DNA from: Arcuatula senhousia
Lineage: Eukaryota > Mollusca > Bivalvia > Mytilida > Mytilidae
Assembly: GCA_963971305.1 (NCBI GenBank)
Contig: OZ020305.1
Location: 2,203,001-2,267,000, forward strand
Direction of reading: 5' to 3'
Length of the DNA: 64,000 nt
Shown here: positions 47,590-59,296 of the stretch, piece after piece
Layout of the letters: each line of letters starts with the position of its first letter
Numbering within the stretch: position 1 is the stretch's first letter
The notes under the pieces: model-generated
The model's input: only the letters and a program-made list of their open reading frames with translations
Databases searched by the model: none
What the model was told of the DNA's origin: nothing
Made by a program: the position numbers and the translations under genes

Positions 47590-47750
47590 TATCATTCAGG
47601 GAAGATAATTTGATTCAGACTTTTCGCGTTGTTGATTGATATTCAGTTATTTTGTGTTTCCATGTTTTACATGTTGACTGGTTTTGTCTCAACCCTTTCG
47701 GGCTTTTGACATTCGGATACCCCATTGGTACCTCTGCTTCTTTCAGTTTA
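47590..47750 (+). mobile_element. Family-1 retroelement 3' tail, plus orientation
   Basis: GTTGTTGATTGATATTCAG, TTTTACATGTTGACTGG and the end CCATTGGTACCTCTGCTTC. It faces a minus-oriented copy starting 30 bp further on, forming a tail-to-tail pair. Confidence 0.85.
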
Positions 47751-47779
47751 ATGTTCATGGGGGACCTTGCAAGTGCAAG

Positions 47780-48800
47780 AAGCAGAGGTACCAATGGGGT
47801 ATCCGAATGTCAAAAGTCCGAAAGGGCAGAGACAAAACCAGTAAACACCAACAAGAACGCATCGGGTTACGATCCGCTACCTCTCATCTTCACCCTTGGC
47901 AGATATTAAAGGATTTTTGTGGTCATACATTCTCTCATCTGATTGGATGCAGTGAAAGTTGGCTGCATCCAATCAAATTGCTCCACCATTTTCATTTTTA
48001 AACAATCTGTTAACAAACATGTGGGTTTACATAGGTGATAAATAATTATTATTTTTGCAAAAAATATTAGCAGTTTTGATCAAATCTTACCAAAATTACC
48101 TTTATTTTATCTTTAGATAAATGTTTGTTGTTAATGGAATGAAATATCTCCTATTTTTGCAACTATCTGGATGAAAATGATTTTTTAAACCTGGAATATA
48201 TATTGCTTCAAGGGAGATAATTAAAATATTGAGATTACAAAAACTTTCTAGATCTGCCAAGGGTGAAGATGAGAGATAGCTGATCGTAACCCTTGGTTAG
48301 CGAAGATGACAAGAACGGGCCAAAAACAGACAACATGTAAAACATGTAAACACAAAATTACTGAATATCAATCAACAACGCGAACTCCAGTCGAACAAGA
48401 GTGAACTCAGGTGCTCCGGAAGATTAAGCAGTTCCTTCTTGCTATAGCACGACCGTTGCGCTGCCAATAGACCATTCAGTGTGTCAAATTCGGTAAAGGA
48501 AGACAAAACAAAACCCTATGACAAACCAACATCTGCACTCATCTGAGAGATCGAAATACCATATTTGTCTATAAGTGCATGATGTCTTCCGTAAAATTTC
48601 TTGAGTGAAGACAGCAACCGAGGAGAAACATAACCCTGTGTGAGCAATTTTTGCGTTTGACGTGTCGCTCTGCTAAGGAAATCGATGTAAGTCCCACACG
48701 CTCTGGAGAAACGAATCAATTGAGATACGTAAACTCCATAAGCTAGAGCGGACGGAATGTTGCTACACAAGAAGGGAAAGTTGACGATTAAATCCAAAAT
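47780..48800 (-). pseudogene. Family-1 reverse transcriptase C-terminal fragment and tail
   Basis: On the minus strand, coding from 48797 to 48516 reads IVNFPFLCSNIPSALAYG, VYVSQLIRFSRACGTY, KKFYGRHHAL and DKYGISISQMSADVGLS, then stop. The tail follows and ends at GAAGCAGAGGTACC (plus strand) near 47782. A 450-bp MITE (47859-48308) interrupts the tail. The reading frame is open but begins after the catalytic palm motifs, so it is a 5'-truncated dead copy. Confidence 0.88.
47859..48308. mobile_element. 450-bp MITE with 8-bp target duplication (hAT-like)
   Basis: Flanked by ACAAGAAC at 47851-47858 and 48309-48316. The inverted repeats share GGGTTACGATC, then TCTCATCTTCACCCTTGG and CAGAT, about 43 bp with two mismatches. 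The left end has lost roughly 12 bp near the tip compared with the right. An internal perfect hairpin GATTGGATGCAG/CTGCATCCAATC lies at 47941-47974. An 8-bp duplication is the hAT hallmark; the superfamily is inferred from it. Confidence 0.88.
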
Positions 48801-48942
48801 AAAGGAAATACATCAATTAGAGATGTGCAAGAAATTTCATTGTGTTCAAATATCATTCAGGGGATATAATTGGGCTTATTTTTTAGGCAAAATATAGTCA
48901 AATATAAGTGAAAGGTATTTCTTGTTTTTCTCTGTTGCATAG

Positions 48943-49063
48943 TAAGCTTAGCCATGGTTATGATGTGCTATGGTATTGGTAAGTCTGGACACCCAGCTAT
49001 TGGAGAAGCTAAAATAAAACTGTGTTCCAGATGGATGAACTCTAACATTGTTTAAAACACAAG
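48943..49063 (+). pseudogene. FOCAD: Focadhesin-like exon with terminal in-frame stop
   Basis: A 121-nt exon between a pyrimidine-rich TCTGTTGCATAG acceptor and a GTATGT donor. It reads SLAMVMMCYGIGKSGHP, then AIGEAKIKLCSRWMNSNIV, and then TAA at 49053, eleven bases before the donor. Vertebrate focadhesin has ALGNIVHGLSVCGHGKAED, followed by LLPAWIRIVL, which matches residue for residue in pattern (G-x-G-(K)-x-G-H, W-(M/I)). The late stop disables normal reading unless an upstream donor is used. It lies in order between the 41.5 and 51.5 kb exons. Confidence 0.75.
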
Positions 49064-50582
49064 GTATGTAGTGATATTTCCTGGTAAAATTAATTATTGT
49101 GTAAACAAATTAAGTATTAGATTTGCATGTTGACGCCTTAAAAAGCCTAGTCTTTTAAAATGTAATCATCATTATCAAATGGTGCCATAGGAATGATGAT
49201 AAATGAGAAAAATAGGTTAAATTTAGTCAGTGAAAGGTGTCTGATGTATCTATGTGTCTGGTGCATCATAGATTTTCTAGTAAAGAAGATACTTCACCAT
49301 TCCAATATATCATTTTCTAACAAACGTTTTATTCTCAATGTACCATTTCTTGACATTTATTTACTATTGGATCATTTCTCTCATGATCAACATGTTATAT
49401 TGACATATTTTTCATGGATATATTGTCATTTTTAGGCAAGCGTTAGCTGCCTTATGTAGTCATAAGGTTACTGCTGGCTTTCGCGGTTTTTTTTTTCTGT
49501 CTATATAGACGTAGTAATCTGCCTACTGTAATTCTTTATCTTCTATATAACTTTTTAAAATACGGTCAAATATGTTACAATTTAATGCATGTTTTAAAAA
49601 TCTCCATTTTTTAAAGACACACAACAAGTTTTATTAATTCCTTTGCAATTTTCAAAACGAACTATATAATGATCGGCTTCAGAACATACATGAATATTTA
49701 TCTGTAATTTGATTGGTCGTGCACTCTACCTTTAAATATTGCTATTATTTCATTGGTTTAGTGTAGGTTAATTTCCGATTCATTCATTAAATTCAATACA
49801 CAATAATACACTGGACGAGTTCATTTGATCAAAGGGGTTTTTTATTCGATACCATTTGTGTACATAAAATACAATGCATGTGCGCTTAAAAGTTTATATA
49901 ATTCTTATTTAAAATATGATTGTTTATAGATTGAATAATCTTCTGTGTCAAAAAGGGGGGGTAGAGTGTTCATTAACTTTGAAAATATCTGCTATTTTAG
50001 TGCTAACATATTTCGCTTGCCTTTTAACGCTTTAGTTCTTTGATTTCTTTCTAGAACCAGGATGCTATGGTTACTTTCGCATGTTTGAACGGCCTTATTG
50101 CACTTGTATAGTCAGAGAGAACACTAATTCCAGAAAGTTCATATATATATATATGATCCATTACTTGTGTAACTCTATTAACCTCTATGTCTTTTTATTG
50201 TTTATAAATCTTTTGTTAGGTTTTAATTTACACGTTGATAAACTGCGCCATAAAAGTTTCTGTTGTACAATTAGATTTAAATTTGTAGAAAACAAGCTCG
50301 GGTTGTTTAGCCATGTGAACCAAACTGTATGAAATATTTCTATTTAACACTACTTTTCTCAACCATAAACAACATTTTAGAGATATCATGTTCAAACATC
50401 TTCATTCCTTATTTGTTATGAAACCCCAAAGGCATGCAATCTAAAAAAAGATAAGATTTAGAAGTAACATTTTTGCAATGTCAAGAAAGTGAAAGGTAAA
50501 TTAAGCTTTGTTTTTTGTGCTAATGTCTTTCTTGTTTTTACATGTTTTATTCATTGTTCATTTTCTTTGCACAATCAATCAT
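49064..50582. other. Intron-like stretch, no gene seen
   Basis: AT-rich, small ORFs only, no TIR or RT recognised. Confidence 0.5.
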
Positions 50583-51172
50583 TTAAGGTGGTTCGGGAGT
50601 ATAAAACTGAGCATCTTTTTCAGACATCTTGCAAATTTTTAGTCTGGATTTCAATTAAAGTGAATAAAAATAACACAAGAGATACAAAATTTAATTCTTT
50701 ATTTTATTTTATGAATGAAATAAATATAACAAATATGTTTAAACAGAAATTAAGCTTTTTCTAAAAAGTTCTATTTTTAGGGGAGATAATTGGCGGGAAA
50801 CTGTGTGACAAATTTTTATATAGAAATGTGTAGGAAAAATTAGTATTTCTTAAATATCTTAAAAATAAGGTCCGTGACCCCAAGTTTTTATCATGTTTTT
50901 TAGTAGATAGTATAAGCGGCTTGTCATTTGTGAAATATAATTAAAATCTGATGGGTTTCCAGCTCACAGTGATGCTAAATAACTCTTTTCCCTTTATAAT
51001 CTATTGGAAAAACGATCTCTAGGCAACCAACTTCGCAAGGTCATAAATCTGTAAAAAGGTCCGTGACCCCCAATTTTTTTTGCATTTTTTTAATGTTCTT
51101 TTATCAAAGTTTAATTCTGCAAAATTTAATAAAAATCTGATGGATTTTTCTTATACCCCCGAACCACCTTAA
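50583..51172. mobile_element. 590-bp MITE with TTAA ends
   Basis: Left TTAAGGTGGTTCGGGAGTAT and the reverse complement of the right end TTAAGGTGGTTCGGGGGTAT differ at one base; each is bounded by TTAA. Two internal GGTCCGTGACCCC-type palindromes (50870-50882 and 51059-51070) form an internal repeat. The first 13 bp of the ends match the 137-bp element at 13822, so they are one family. The ORF overlapping the left end (to 50764) is chance. Confidence 0.9.
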
Positions 51173-51228
51173 GGACTTTGTTAGCTTTAAAATTTCAGAT
51201 ACCATCTATATATACTTTTATTTATTTT

Positions 51229-51487
51229 AAGTTCAGTTTAACACGCTTCTGATTGGAAATGTCAGGGCTGACCTAATAATTAACCTTCTGATTGGAGGAG
51301 ATGTCAATGTTGGCCTAGTTATTAACCTTTGATCTATTTCTAGGTACAGAGTAGCACCCTTTTAATTGGAGGATATGTCAATGTTGTCCTAAATATTAAC
51401 CTATGATCTTTTTCAAATTCAATGTAACACGCTTATAATTGAAAATGTCAGTGTTGTCTTAATTATTTACCTATGATCTATTTTCAG
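51229..51487 (+). repeat. Tandem decayed copies of the next exon's 5' part
   Basis: Four degraded copies precede the real exon. Each carries versions of TTCAGGTTCAG, AACACGCTTCTAATTGGA-like, GATGTCAATGTTGACC-like and ATTATTAACC. The last three are led by TTTCTAG, TTTTCAAA and finally TTTTCAG. The period is about 60-80 bp. They reproduce the acceptor and first ~20 codons of the exon at 51488, and none is open. Confidence 0.85.
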
Positions 51488-51659
51488 GTTCAGAGAAACA
51501 TTTCTCTAATTGGTGGAGATGTCAATATTGACCTAATTATCAACCATGTGACAGAGACCATAATAAAGGGAGATAATCTAGGAATACAGAGAAACTGGAT
51601 GTTAGGTCACTTGTATATGTACTTGTCTGCATATGACGTGGCAGAAACAAGAGCTAGTA
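51488..51659 (+). CDS. FOCAD: Focadhesin-like exon, open
   Basis: A 172-nt open exon between a CTATTTTCAG acceptor and a GTAAGA donor. It reads VQRNISLIGGDVNIDLII, NHVTETIIKGDNLGIQRN, WMLGHLYMYLS and AETRASS. Vertebrate focadhesin has LNEVIRTLTQVI, GLQSN, WLLGHLHLS and SQSRAS in this order, as I recall; the G-(L/I)-Q-x-N and W-x-L-G-H-L matches are strong. A stop follows shortly if the donor is ignored, as expected for intron sequence. This is the best preserved + strand exon here and the last one I could identify in the window. Confidence 0.82.
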
Positions 51660-52510
51660 GTAAGAAATGAACATGATTTTAGAATTCACTTTTTTCTATT
51701 TTCTATTTTGGGAATTGGAAATTTAATTGAAATTCTTAAAAGTCATTGAACTTGGTGACATTTTGTAAAATTATAAAATTATAAGCTGTCGGGTTTCTTT
51801 CTTATCAGATGCCTGCTTATAGACTTCCGGGTTTCACCTAATATGTTGTATAACGATGCTAAGTGAAAGGTGTTCTACTTTTCTATCCCTTAACTTAATC
51901 ACATTCCTTTCCTTAGATTTTGATTGTCAGTGTAAAATTGAGTTGGTTTCTTTTCTTCCTAATTTTTTGCCATTTGGTAATTTAAACTTTATTTTAACAT
52001 GGTTATTTTTTTTCATGGAAGTGACTATTAAAGGTTTAATATTGATAACAGCTTAACTGTCATTTTTCTAAATTGTCCATTGTATATTTTTCTTAGAAAA
52101 TGTCATGATTTAATTTGAATAGAGTGTTTTGACATTTCTAATCCAATATTTGTGTTTCAACAATTTTCCATATAACATTAATATCTTGAATTGTATTTTG
52201 TTATAAAAGCTTTTGAGTTTTAGAATTGTTGACAAAAGGATAAATTCTAATCATAAAAAAACCTGATTTCATTTGATTTTATCAGCAAAAATGTGTTTTG
52301 TATTTAGTTGGGATCAATAGACACCCACAACTAAAACTGATTTTCTGAATGGTTAAGTAATATTTATAGATGATAATATGAGATCTGGAATCCGCCACAA
52401 CCTACAATATAAAGATACACAATGGAATTCCATATTTGTTTATTACCTATTAAAAGGGAATGTCTAGATTATGACCGGAAATTTATCAATTATAATTCGT
52501 ACAATCATGG
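51660..52510. other. Intron-like stretch, no gene seen
   Basis: No further focadhesin exon was recognised. A scrap of the AGAT(G/C)TGGAAT repeat is present at 52380-52400. Confidence 0.5.
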
Positions 52511-52872
52511 TTAAACATTAGGTTGAACTCTTCTTTACGATACAATGTATTAGGTTGAAATCTTAGTTTACAACATTAAATTGAACTCTATCTTAACATC
52601 ACATTGAACTCTACATTAACAACATTAGGTTAAACTAAACGTTAACAACATTAGGTTGAACTCTACTCTCACAACATTTGTCTACGTTAACAAGATAAGA
52701 TTCGACTCTGCTTTAACAACATTAGGCTTAGCTCTATGTTAACAACATTAAGTAGGAATCTACGTTAACACCATCAGGTTGAAATCTACGTTAACATAAG
52801 TTCAAACTCGACGTTAACAACATTAGGTTTACTTCTACGCTAACAGCATTAGATTGAACTTTACGTTAAGGT
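52511..52872. repeat. 26-bp minisatellite, ~14 degenerate copies
   Basis: Repeats of CAACATTAGGTTGAACTCTACGTTAA with substitutions and some shortened units (20-23 bp) run without interruption. Unit-to-unit divergence is considerable, so it is not recently expanded. Confidence 0.9.
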
Positions 52873-53264
52873 TCACCTTTACACTGCGGAAACAATGACA
52901 GATATTTTACGTCATTTTCAGTCTATATGGAGCCTACACATTCAATTGCTTAATAAGGCGTAGCAGCGTCTAGATAAATATTTTTTGCATAAACTTTTAG
53001 TATTTTGTACGTGTACACTTGATCTGTTTTGCCGGGTCATCTTCTTTGCGATTTTCAGTTCATCTAAATATAGCCAAATATCAACAATGCCCTGTCATTT
53101 GACCTCCACGTGCAAGGTAATTACATTATTGGTGTTATTAAATCTACTCATAATCGGTTTTATGGAAGGTTATTTAGGGGTAATTCATCTTTATTTATGG
53201 TACTATTCAAACGGAAAGAAAATGAGTAAAGAAAACAATAAAAGTAATCTTGTAAACTGGAAAT

Positions 53265-53375
53265 AAAGGTTATAACAAAACTACCGAACTTGAATGATCA
53301 ATCTCATAGTCCAGAAAAAATGACAAAAACGAATCAGTCATAGCGGAGAATTGGAAGGCAAAATGATCGGCGATT
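53265..53375 (-). mobile_element. Family-2 retroelement 3' end fragment
   Basis: AAACTACCGAACTTGAATGA and CGAATCAGTCATAGCGGAGA (plus strand) match 11895-11985. Only the last ~100 bp of the tail remain. The sequence beyond is not part of it. Confidence 0.8.
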
Positions 53376-54261
53376 TTTATATCTACACGCTGCTACACTT
53401 TATTGTGTGTTTCTATGTGTCGTTTGAGTCGTACATAGACTAGAAAAATAGGTCAAATATCTACCATTTTATTCGAATGTAACCATGAACCTTAACAACA
53501 TTGTTTTTAGACCTTATTTTCTGTGCAAATGTATTGATCTTTTGTCGTTAAAAGTACTTTTAAGTACTACATTTGAAGGCAACTGTAAACCACCACAAAA
53601 GAGAAATTTTGTCAATTATGTACTCTGTTCGACATGGTGTTTACGTGCTTTTTCCAAGTTAGAAACAAATACTTACAGCATCAAAGTACATATTCTAAAT
53701 CTCCATCTTACCTTGTTGTACTTAAGGCCATATCAATTTAGTATGTAGTTTTTTATCCCCACTTGCCTAAACTTTATAGATGGTAATTTTGATTTTTTTC
53801 GAAATTTAAATGAAAATAGATTAAAAAAACTTTAAAAAGCCTCCCAACATTATCAACACTTGATGTGGCCTTTTTATCACATGATTAATTTCAACTGCTG
53901 TTCACCTTTAAAGTTCCTCCGGACTTCTCATAGTTTTATCCGAGGATTAACTGATTATCTTATGGAAGCTGTTAAACTAAGTTTTTATGAAATACGATCT
54001 TGTATATCAATAATTGGTTTCATTCACGTTCGCTGTTAAGTTTTTGTCCTCCTTGGTGACATCACCTCTCTATAATATATTACACGTTAGTTATATGATG
54101 TAACGTCACTGAAAAACCTTGTAGTACAATGATTCTGGCTGTTTAATGAGACAATTGATATCATAAGGAATCTCAAAGTCTAAAAACAACAGGCAACACC
54201 TGAAGACAATCGAGAGGCATTACAATACGAAATAATAAACCCCTTTGGTACAACCATGAAA
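53376..54261. other. Non-coding stretch, no gene seen
   Basis: The ORF at 53485-53748 has no recognisable motif or splice context. Confidence 0.45.
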
Positions 54262-54375
54262 TTTTGAAAAGCAACTTCTGCGTTCTTCTGAGAGAGAAAT
54301 CCCGTATTTTCTACAAGCACATGGTGTCTTTAGTGAAATATCTTGAGTGACGACAACAGCTAAGGAGCAATGTTA
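54262..54375 (-). mobile_element. Family-1 RT scrap (last codons)
   Basis: Plus strand CTTCTGAGAGAGAAATCCCG and ATATCTTGAGTGACGACAAC are the complement of the RT C-terminal region (L-S-S-L-K-K-F-x-G-R-H-H, then K-Y-G-I-S). The tail is missing on the left except possibly CCCCTTTGGTACA at 54240. Confidence 0.75.
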
Positions 54376-55089
54376 AACTATCTTTAATCTTAGTCTTTAT
54401 TTGCAGCATTGTTTGATGTGTGTATTTTAGTGTATGTTTTTCTGAGGTACCAGATAACATACTTAATATCTCAACTGATGACCTGTATCTTGTGAGATCT
54501 CCAGCTACAATTGTATCTTTGTCATATGTTATTTAGTGGCAAAGGGGAGACAACCATAGCCATTCTGAACTCATGTGTAGAGCATTGTATCAATACTTTT
54601 AATGAAAAGCTGTAAGTTATCAATACAAAAATAACTACATTGACTACTTTATTGAATAATTTATGTCCCATCTTCGACAGTAAGTGCCATATAATGTTAA
54701 GGTCTGTCTGTCTGTCTGTCCATTCGTCCGTCCTTCCCACCAGGTTTACCTTCAGGGTGAAGTTACTTTACCATGAAGGAAGTATGATATCATTTCGGGA
54801 AAAAAAATAAAAGTTGCAAGATGGGACATTATGTCTTTTTCTATATTGCAACAAATACCGAGTTTCAGACATAAAATGAGTGCAAATGACTACTCTCTTC
54901 CTTTCGATTGATGTTTTAGTTATTGAACTAACGTTTCCACTGGGAATATCAAACGATTTTCTTGCCCATGCAACTTGAGACGAAATGAAATAGATTATTT
55001 TTTGGTCACTCATTGCGTATTATTTCTAAAGTAGCCTAAATCCTAATTTGGTGAAGAGAAATTGGTTAAATATACCTACTTTATCAGAC
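54376..55089. other. Non-coding stretch with (CTGT)n microsatellite
   Basis: TCTGTCTGTCTGTCTGTC at 54703-54720 followed by CCGTCC motifs. ORFs here are repeat-derived or unrecognised. Confidence 0.5.
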
Positions 55090-57480
55090 TTTTTTACAAG
55101 AGACACTCAAGTCTTACTGAGGCATATATATTAATCTGCCTAAAACACTGACTGCTGAAGATGATACATTAACCAATGTCTCTGATAGTTCCTTAAGGAA
55201 ACATTTCAAATTGTACAAAATTAATTAAAGAGAAAGTTATGGTCATTAGTCGTGAAAGTGATTTCCTTCCAACAAAGTTTTTTTAATCATAGAACATGTA
55301 TTAATAACATAGCATGGAAATATATTTATAAATTAACGAGTATATACAGCATATAAACGCTCAAAACTAGGAAGTCGATAACAACCCAGGAAAAGAAACA
55401 TATTATTGTAGAATTCTACGGAAATAATTTTGTAATTTGATTAAATTTGAAACTAGGAATGTGTTTAGGGTATAATTAATTTAGAGGAAGTTGCAAGCTT
55501 AGATTTTAATTAATGATTCAATTTTAATTCAATAAAAAAAACTTTTTAAAGTATAAGTTAAACATGAAGTAAATGAGTTAAAAGGTTTACATATTATAGT
55601 ACTTTAGAATGAAACTACATGTAGTATCCAAAATATTAGGAGGCTGTGACTGCATGAGTAGTTGCCAGGTAAATTTAAACATGTCAGACCAAGTTATAAA
55701 AGCAACAGGACAATTTACAAAACATTTATTTTCAACATTAGTGTGAACAGCAATATTAGTACTGTTTTGCTTTAGATCATTTCAATGTTTTAATGTGTTT
55801 CTGTAATATGCATGCAATTTACTCATATCGACTCATTTTGCAAGTTTTATGATTGAACCAAAATTTAAAGTGTTCGGAATCAAACAGGTGCCATAAAAGT
55901 CATGTTGTATACATAAGATTTTCCCAGTTTGATTAACATATAGATTGATTAGTCTTAGAAACAAAAGATAGTGAGATATTGAATGATTTTGATTTAAATT
56001 CTACTGAATGGCATTTTAATCTTTAATTACCTTTAAATAGAATGCTGTCTGGCGAATGACAAATGTACTTAGACAAAGGAATCTTAGACCAAGCTTTCGT
56101 TTGTACTTGTCTTTTTAATGATTTCTGTTCCTTGTTTAAGAAGGGGGTCTATCTGTGACTATTGCAGGATTGGATTTGAATTATATGCATTTGATTCAGA
56201 CAATGGGCCAATAGCAGAACTGCTATCAGCCCCTACTGGCCTCGTTGAAGGCTGCTGGCGGTTGTCCATTGTGTTTTTTTTCCGAATTGCAGCTTGATTG
56301 TGGACTGTGTCGCGTACACTTATTCCACATCTCATTATTTTCTATTGGATGCATGTAATTTAAGTACAATAAAATAAGAGATAAGAAAATATGAAAACAT
56401 GTTTTCTCAATGCTCATCAGTAAAACCCCTGCTTTCACAACTTTGCCTTGCTTGAAATACAAAGTTTGTTACAATCCAGAAAGTAGATATTTAATGAATC
56501 AAATATTTTTCCAAAAAAAAACAAGATTGCTATAGCCCTTTCCGAAAACTGTTGTTATTTGCCCTTTACGTAAACTTTCCTTTGTGGAGAACATGGAAAT
56601 AACCCGGGAATTCCTGTTGTAATTTCATTTTACCGCTTGCGGGTAGTTAGCGAACGTAAACAAACTTACAAACTCGTTGTTTCAAAACAGCATGACGTTG
56701 TGTTTGTTCCAACTACATTACTAAGATTTTAGGACGCTAGATGGGAAAAAATATGAATGCATTGTTATCCAACCAATAAAACGACTAAGTCAGCCAGTTG
56801 AATGAAAACACGACCTAATCATTATCATACAAGTAACGCCGGACAGGCTTGTGTGACCGGCACATGATTAAAGCTATAAATTTACTACCTTTTTAAAGCA
56901 CCAGATTGATTAGGAAGAGATGAAACTGTGAAGGTGAAAATCGTCTCTTATTTTGTAAATATGTGTACAATCTTCATGGGACACAAGTCATGTTATGATA
57001 TACAATGTACATGGAAATTTTATTTTCATGAACATTCATGAAAGACTAGTGTATATTGAAAGTTTAAAAACCTAAGTTTTCAAAATTCTTTTTCATTTAC
57101 AAGTAAGAAAACACGATTTAAAGTACAGTCACAGTTAATTTTTGCTGTCGTACAGGAATAACTATAGCTATAAATTTAACAATACTTTTTCAAATTGTCT
57201 TGACAACAATGCTTAGACATGTTTAGATATATTCTTTCATTTACTGTCGCCACAAAAGCTATAAAACTTATGTCTGGTGATTTGAAAGATTTAAAAAAAA
57301 AGATCTTCGTTTTTTTGAAACATAATTCTTCATTTGACCAATCTTTTTGCCATATAGTAACATGTCAGACACAGCACTAATGCTTCATTAAATGATTAAA
57401 TATTTTAGACATGCAATTGTCATTAAAAGAATCAAAACTAAGTTTATATATGGATTGTCCTAGTTTTGGTGATATATTGA
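55090..57480 (-). repeat. Inverted, rearranged paralogues of copy A/B intron blocks
   Basis: 55100-55260 matches the reverse complement of 4060-4250 (TACATTTTGAAATGTTTCC region). 55990-56070 matches the reverse complement of about 3070-3150. 57230-57480 matches the reverse complement of 7440-7690 (ATTGCATGTCTA and TGTGTCTGACGTG-like region). The three blocks are in reversed sequence but not in the order a simple inversion would give, so deletions or several duplication rounds are implied. No exon is recognised in them. A scrap of the GTGTACACTTATTCCACAT repeat lies at 56300-56335. Confidence 0.7.
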
Positions 57481-59296
57481 CCAAATTGAATCCCAATAAT
57501 GGTAAGAGTACATTACATTACATTCTAGTTAAGCTTCATTTATAGAACTTTCTATTCATGTTTAACGATTTCTGTTATAAATAATGCAATTTAAGTTCAA
57601 AATTTCACCCATCCCACATACATTTTCCCCGCTTAGAAAGAACATTTGTTATAGTTCTAGCCCTTAAGTGAAACTGTGGTGAAATTAAGGATAATGGTTC
57701 TGATTAGAATTAGAACTTTGAAATAAAATGAGATATAATGATCAAGTTTCATTACAGACTTTATATAACTACAATTATCTTTGAATATTGTAATTGCAAT
57801 TTCCAGATTCAGGAAGGTTCATATTTACAAGGGGAATTCACAACAGTCTATGTTTAAGACACAAATATGAGAACACAGTTCGATTAATAAGTATTTTACC
57901 AAAGAAAAAGCAATGGTAGATACCAGTTTTAGGTAACTGTTGTTTATATAGCTATTTCTTTGTTAAACATCATACCCTGGATTTAATATTACCCCAATGC
58001 AGCTATATCCTAGATTAGCTTAAACTGGGTAAACTACCCAGAAGCAAGCAGCTAGAATCTTTTCATCATCATTTGCCTGTGATATACCGGGTATGTTCTC
58101 TTTTCACTAGAAGTTCAATCTCAGTGCCTCTTCCCTATACAATAAAATCAGAGGATACGCTATTAGAGCTAACCATCTATCGAACGGACAAGGCTTGCAT
58201 ACACTGAAATTGTAGATTGTTCACTAGTGTTAGGTGTTCAGGTTAAAATTCAGTACAAAGGCGATCCAGTAGTGCATGGAGTAATAACTCTTGATTTTGA
58301 CTGGATAAGAAATAATTTGGAACCAGTACATCTAGTAGTTGTCAAGTAGGTTTGTCCGTTCTAGCAGTGAAATAATCCTCTAGAGATAGTGATGCACCCA
58401 CAAACATAATCCACCTTTTCAATGAAAGCTCATTCTCAGCTACTCTTCCCTAAAATAAAATATCAATAAGTTCATCAAAGAAAAGCAGTCTAAAAAATAT
58501 TGCCTCACCGCCTCAAATTTTTATTTGATCACACAATTGTATCAGTCATTAACATTACAGGATCATGTCACAAAAACAACATAAAAAGACTATTATTTAG
58601 GTCATGCAAATATTTCTTTGGTCAAGCCAAATTTTATAATTATTTGACAATAAGACATGTTTAAATTCAGCTCTTGTGATGAGAAGAAGAAAACAAAACA
58701 ATTAAATTTGAATACACACAAAACAAGAACTGGGGTTTCACAGTTGAATGATGGAAAATCGCCCTAATTATTAAACAACTTTGAAGCCAATAAAAACAAC
58801 ATGCAGGCAATTGAGAAAAAATGAAATACAAGTAGTTTCATAACGCATTTGTTCTGAGATCTTCCATGTTATGATATCTAAAACCATTATTTTACGATAT
58901 TAAAAGACCACATCTTTAATCAAACCGCCGATTATTGCTGCTTTTGCTTGACAAAGTTTCATTTAAACCAATATCAACCCATGCAGCACTTAAGTCGCTT
59001 GATAATACATAAAACTACAAATTATTAAGACATTCATCGTAACAAAAGTTAACCAGGGACTTTAAATTAGTTACAAACCTATCATTTTCCTTTCCCTTTC
59101 TCATAGCTATGCTGCTCAGAAAGAGGGGATTGTATTTAATTTTAACCACATTAACCCTTTTGATATTGTAAATCTAATGCAACTTATATAATGCCTGATG
59201 ACTTAGTGTACAATTTGATGCTCATAACGAAATATTATGGATAGTGATAAGTATCTGCAAAAAAAAATGTTACGAAAATATCATACCTACGACAAT
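57481..59296. other. Non-coding stretch, no gene seen
   Basis: No exon, RT, inverted-repeat or tandem element is recognised. Confidence 0.5.

Noticed and set aside
54703..54720. CTGT microsatellite as a functional site
   Set aside because: Short simple repeat; similar CTGTCTGTCCG runs occur at 42.88 and 47.44 kb as part of dispersed repeats.
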